NCBI RefSeq assembly: GCF_004357765.1 | Contig: NZ_SMTE01000011.1 | Location: forward strand, 221,939-285,938 | Direction: 5' to 3' | DNA length: 64,000 nucleotides | Source: Pseudomonas putida | Lineage (GTDB): Bacteria > Pseudomonadota > Gammaproteobacteria > Pseudomonadales > Pseudomonadaceae | Shown: positions 61,596 through 64,000 of the stretch, in pieces | Numbering within the stretch: the stretch's first letter is position 1 | How the letters are laid out: the number at the start of each line of letters is the position of its first letter | Position numbers and translations under genes: made by a program | Notes under the pieces: generated by a model | What the model saw: only the letters and a program-made list of their open reading frames with translations | Told to the model about the DNA's origin: nothing | Database searches by the model: none

Positions 61596-62983
61596 TCGCC
61601 TGCCTCGTCACCCGAACGCTTGCGCTTGCTGCCGCTGCGCTTGCGTTTGCGTGGACCGGCACCGCTGCCGCCGTCATCACGACCGCCCAACTCGCGGATC
61701 ATCTCGCGGCGCTCGCTGTCGTGGGCGTCCTGGTAATCGGTCCACCATTGGCCGAGGTCATCGGTTTCTTCGCCGGCGCTTTCACGCAAAAGCAGGAAAT
61801 CGTAACCGGCGCGGAAACGCGGGTTGTCGAGCAGTTGGTCGGCACGCTTGCCGCTGCGTCGTGGCAGGCGCTCCTGCATGTCCCAGATCTCGCGGATCGG
61901 CAGGGTGAAGCGCTTTGGAATGGCAATGCGCTGGCATTGTTCGGCGATCAGATCGTGGGCCGCGCCGTTCATGGCCGGGATCGGTGGTACACCCTGGTTT
62001 TGCAGGTGCAGCACGCGGCCCGGCAAGGCTGGCCAGAGCAGGGCGGCGAAGAGGAACGCCGGGGTGACCGGCTTGCCTTGCTTGACTCGCAGGTCGGTGT
62101 TGTTCAGTGCCTGACTGATCAGGGTATGGGTATAGGTCGGGCGCTCTTCCAGGGCGTGGGCGCTGGCCGGGAACAGCGGCTCGAACAAGTGCAGGTCGAC
62201 CAGCATCTCGAAGGCGATCGCACCCTGACCAGAGAGGAACAGCTTGAGGCTTTCTTCGAACAGGCGAGCCGGGGGGATTTCCCTGAGCAGTGGCGCGAGG
62301 TCGCGGATCGGCTGGACCGTGTGCTTCTCGATACCGAAGTTGAGCTTGGCGGCGAAGCGCACGGCGCGCAGCATGCGCACTGGGTCTTCCTGGTAACGAT
62401 GGGTCGGGTCGCCGATCAGGCGCAGCAAGCGATTGCGCACGTCGTGCACGCCGTTGGCGTAATCGAGGATGCGTTCGCTGACCGGGTCGTAATAGAGGGC
62501 GTTGATGGTGAAGTCGCGGCGCTGTGCGTCTTCTTCCAGGGTGCCGTAGACGTTGTCGCGCAGGATGCGGCCGCTGGCATTGTGGGACGAGCGATGGCTG
62601 TCACCCTGGTCTTCGTCGGAGTGGTGCGCACGGAAGGTGGCGACTTCGATGATCTCACGGCCGAAATGCACGTGGACCAGCTTGAAGCGGCGACCGATGA
62701 TGCGCGCATTGCGGAACTCGGCACGGACCTGCTCGGGGGTGGCGCTGGTGGCGACGTCGAAATCTTTGGGAGGGATGCCCAGCATCAGGTCGCGGACACA
62801 GCCACCGACCAGGTAGGCCTGGTAGCCAGCGCTTTGCAGGCGCTCGACGATGTTCACCGCATGGCGGCTGAACTGGTGCCGCTGCAGCGAGTGCTGGCTC
62901 TTGTTGATCACTTCAGGCGTGGTGCGCCTGTGGTGCTGGCCCGGTACGGGCGGACGGAACGACTGGAACAGCTTCTTCAGCAT
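61592..62983 (-). CDS. pcnB: Poly(A) polymerase I
   Basis: 463 residues from MLKKLFQSFR. The nucleotidyltransferase head has VGGCVRDLMLG and the two aspartates of DFDVAT, then RRDFTINALYYDP and GDPTHRYQEDPVRMLRAVRF. The C-terminus is Arg/Lys-rich (RKRKRSGSKRKRSG), probably RNA-binding. It adds A tails that promote RNA decay. ATG 62983 is preferred to GTG 62992. Confidence 0.96.
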   Translation of the reverse strand: MLKKLFQSFRPPVPGQHHRRTTPEVINKSQHSLQRHQFSRHAVNIVERLQSAGYQAYLVGGCVRDLMLGIPPKDFDVATSATPEQVRAEFRNARIIGRRFKLVHVHFGREIIEVATFRAHHSDEDQGDSHRSSHNASGRILRDNVYGTLEEDAQRRDFTINALYYDPVSERILDYANGVHDVRNRLLRLIGDPTHRYQEDPVRMLRAVRFAAKLNFGIEKHTVQPIRDLAPLLREIPPARLFEESLKLFLSGQGAIAFEMLVDLHLFEPLFPASAHALEERPTYTHTLISQALNNTDLRVKQGKPVTPAFLFAALLWPALPGRVLHLQNQGVPPIPAMNGAAHDLIAEQCQRIAIPKRFTLPIREIWDMQERLPRRSGKRADQLLDNPRFRAGYDFLLLRESAGEETDDLGQWWTDYQDAHDSERREMIRELGGRDDGGSGAGPRKRKRSGSKRKRSGDEAGE

Positions 62984-63104
62984 GGGATGCACTGTTTGAA
63001 GGAATGATCGGCCAAGAATAGGAGAATGGCCGCATGATAGGCGGGGATTCTAGCATTTACTCTGCGAATGGTGTAGGCGGTCGCAGGGAAGGGGTTCCGG
63101 AGGG

Positions 63105-63476
63105 GAGAAACGACAAGGGGAGCCTAAGCTCCCCAAGAAGTCGTTACGTGCTCTTATTGTTTTTCTGCTGGGCTTCTTGTTTTTGTTGAGTGCCCTGCCC
63201 ACAAATCTCAAAGCTTGTGGACGACCCCCAAACCGGGGGTTAAGAGCAAACGGATTGCTTTGGCCGCTGACGTCATGCTGATCAATCGATCCAACCAGTT
63301 CAGGCGCTGCTATAGTGCAGTTTTTGTTGTTCTCTGCCTGGTCGTGGGGCAAGCCCCAAACACGCATCCTCTCCAAAAGAATCAGTTAGCTGCGCCTCCG
63401 CCGTCTTGTTTTTATTGTGCGTGAGCCGTTTCGTCTTGTTCTTATTTTGGTTGCAGTGCTTGTTATTGTTTTTGTA
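63105..63476 (-). ncRNA. crcZ: CrcZ-type small RNA (Hfq/Crc sequestering)
   Basis: About 370 nt between pcnB and (beyond the edge) the expected cbrB. On the minus strand it has six A-rich CA-motif blocks of the AAnAAnAA kind, complements at about 63460-63475, 63435-63450, 63405-63420, 63320-63335, 63173-63188 and 63151-63167. A sigma-54 promoter lies at the correct distance and a hairpin with T-rich tail ends it. Known CrcZ titrates Hfq/Crc to relieve catabolite repression, is activated by CbrB, and has this location and length in P. putida. Short frames here are not genes. Confidence 0.9.
63117..63134 (-). terminator. CrcZ terminator
   Basis: Minus-strand GGGGAGC/GCTCCCC stem followed by TTGTCGTTT. 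Confidence 0.75.
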
Positions 63477-63486
63477 CCAAGCATAT

Positions 63487-63502
63487 AGCAGGTGCCGTGC
63501 CA
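63487..63502 (-). promoter_or_regulatory. Sigma-54 promoter of crcZ
   Basis: Minus-strand TGGCACGGCACCTGCT has GG and GC 10 nt apart and a perfect TGGCAC. The start is expected near 63476. Confidence 0.9.
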
Positions 63503-63559
63503 ACTTTTGAAAGTCTAGTAAAATCAAGGGGTTGGCGCTTCCGTGGGGGTTGTGGAAGG

Positions 63560-63660
63560 GCTGGAAAGGGGCTGTTTCGTTACCGTACGCCTCGGAGACT
63601 GTTACGGTTTGAAGGCAGAGGTAACAAATTTCTTTGGGGTGGGGGTGTTACCTGGGGCTG
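63560..63660. promoter_or_regulatory. Probable CbrB activator-binding region
   Basis: GTTAC/GTAAC words recur: TTCGTTACCG (63577-63586), CTGTTACGG (63599-63607), GGTAACAAA (63620-63628) and TGTTACCTG (63646-63654). They lie 75-170 nt upstream of the crcZ promoter, the normal place for an enhancer-binding protein. Confidence 0.55.
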
Positions 63661-64000
63661 GGCTTGGGGCTTTGGGGCTTTGGGGCTTTGGGGCTTGGGG
63701 CTTGGGGCTGGGTGGCTGATCCGAGGGGTGTAGCGGCGCTACTGGCCCCTTCCGCCTTTACGGCGGGTCCCTTTTGTCTTGGCAAAAGGGACGCAAAACC
63801 GCTTGCTCCCACATACGGCCCCTACGCTGCGCTTCGGGGTCCCCTCGCTACGGCGGCTTGCGGGCCCGCGCGGCCTACGACTTGCTACGCAAGTCTACAT
63901 CTCGCGCCTTCGGCTTACGCCGAAGGGTGCTGCGCACCTGGCCCTCCAGCCACCTCCACTCGGCCTCCTGAGGTCGCGGGTAGATCAAAAGCAAGATCAA
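63661..64000. mobile_element. MITE-like repeat element, copy 2 (cut by window end)
   Basis: G-rich tandem units GGGGCTTT (63661-63708) lead into the same GATCC…GTGTAGCGG border as copy 1. The terminal repeat is at 63728-63764. The rest is nearly identical to 50700-50972: one substitution (63848 region) and a hairpin with paired changes near 63906-63926. The window ends in the satellite. It lies upstream of the crcZ control region. Confidence 0.8.

Noticed and set aside
63300-63527. 75-codon minus-strand frame with Asn/Lys-rich sequence
   Set aside because: The Asn/Lys richness is due to the A-rich Hfq/Crc motifs of CrcZ.

Overview
The window is a chromosome segment of a Pseudomonas of the P. 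putida group. This rests on gene order (lldPD-dld, smpB, bamE/fur/recN, grpE-dnaKJ-dapB-carAB-greA, ftsH-folP-glmM-tpiA-secG, rimP-nusA-infB-rbfA-truB-rpsO-pnp, acs-pgi, pcnB-folK-panB-panC), a CrcZ-type catabolite-repression RNA upstream of pcnB, and putida-type REP sequences (hairpins with the core gcgggcaagcccgctcccac). The species was not tested by comparison.

Positions 1 to about 10,627 are accessory DNA: the right part of a genomic island inserted at the 3' end of ssrA (tmRNA), with a P4-type tyrosine integrase next to the junction. Its cargo is a tightly packed five-gene operon, the first gene entering from the left edge. It encodes a coiled-coil/membrane protein (possibly the C-terminal part of a dynamin-like GTPase), a dynamin-like P-loop GTPase, a coiled-coil protein with a C-terminal membrane anchor, a protein with a glycine-zipper membrane segment, and a Ycf46-like AAA+ ATPase fused to LRV-type repeats. 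A convergent small membrane gene and a WYL-domain regulator (BrxR/CapW-like layout) follow. I do not recognise this set as a named system. It is the best candidate here for an undescribed one, plausibly a membrane-acting or anti-phage system; that function is inference.

From 10,628 to 23,550 the order is: tmRNA; small Pseudomonas-specific genes (secreted 98-aa protein, DUF3077-like, DUF6124-like); the lactate regulon (dld, lldD, lldP, divergent lldR with a palindromic operator); smpB, the tmRNA partner; a RatA/START gene; bamE; fur; and recN with a LexA box. From 23,600 to 50,560 comes housekeeping: a heat-shock cluster behind a near-perfect sigma-32 promoter, dapB-carAB-greA, rlmE-ftsH-folP-glmM-tpiA-secG, tRNA-Leu(GAG) and initiator tRNA, then the nusA-infB-pnp translation and RNA-decay cluster, and a secreted BON-domain gene with sigma-54-like promoters.

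From 50,640 to the end, two copies of a MITE-like repeat (37-bp terminal inverted repeats, G-rich tandem flanks, internal satellite) bracket a run of minus-strand genes: DUF748, MpaB-like oxygenase, acs, pgi, panC, panB, folK and pcnB. crcZ with its sigma-54 promoter lies between pcnB and the second copy, which is cut by the window end.
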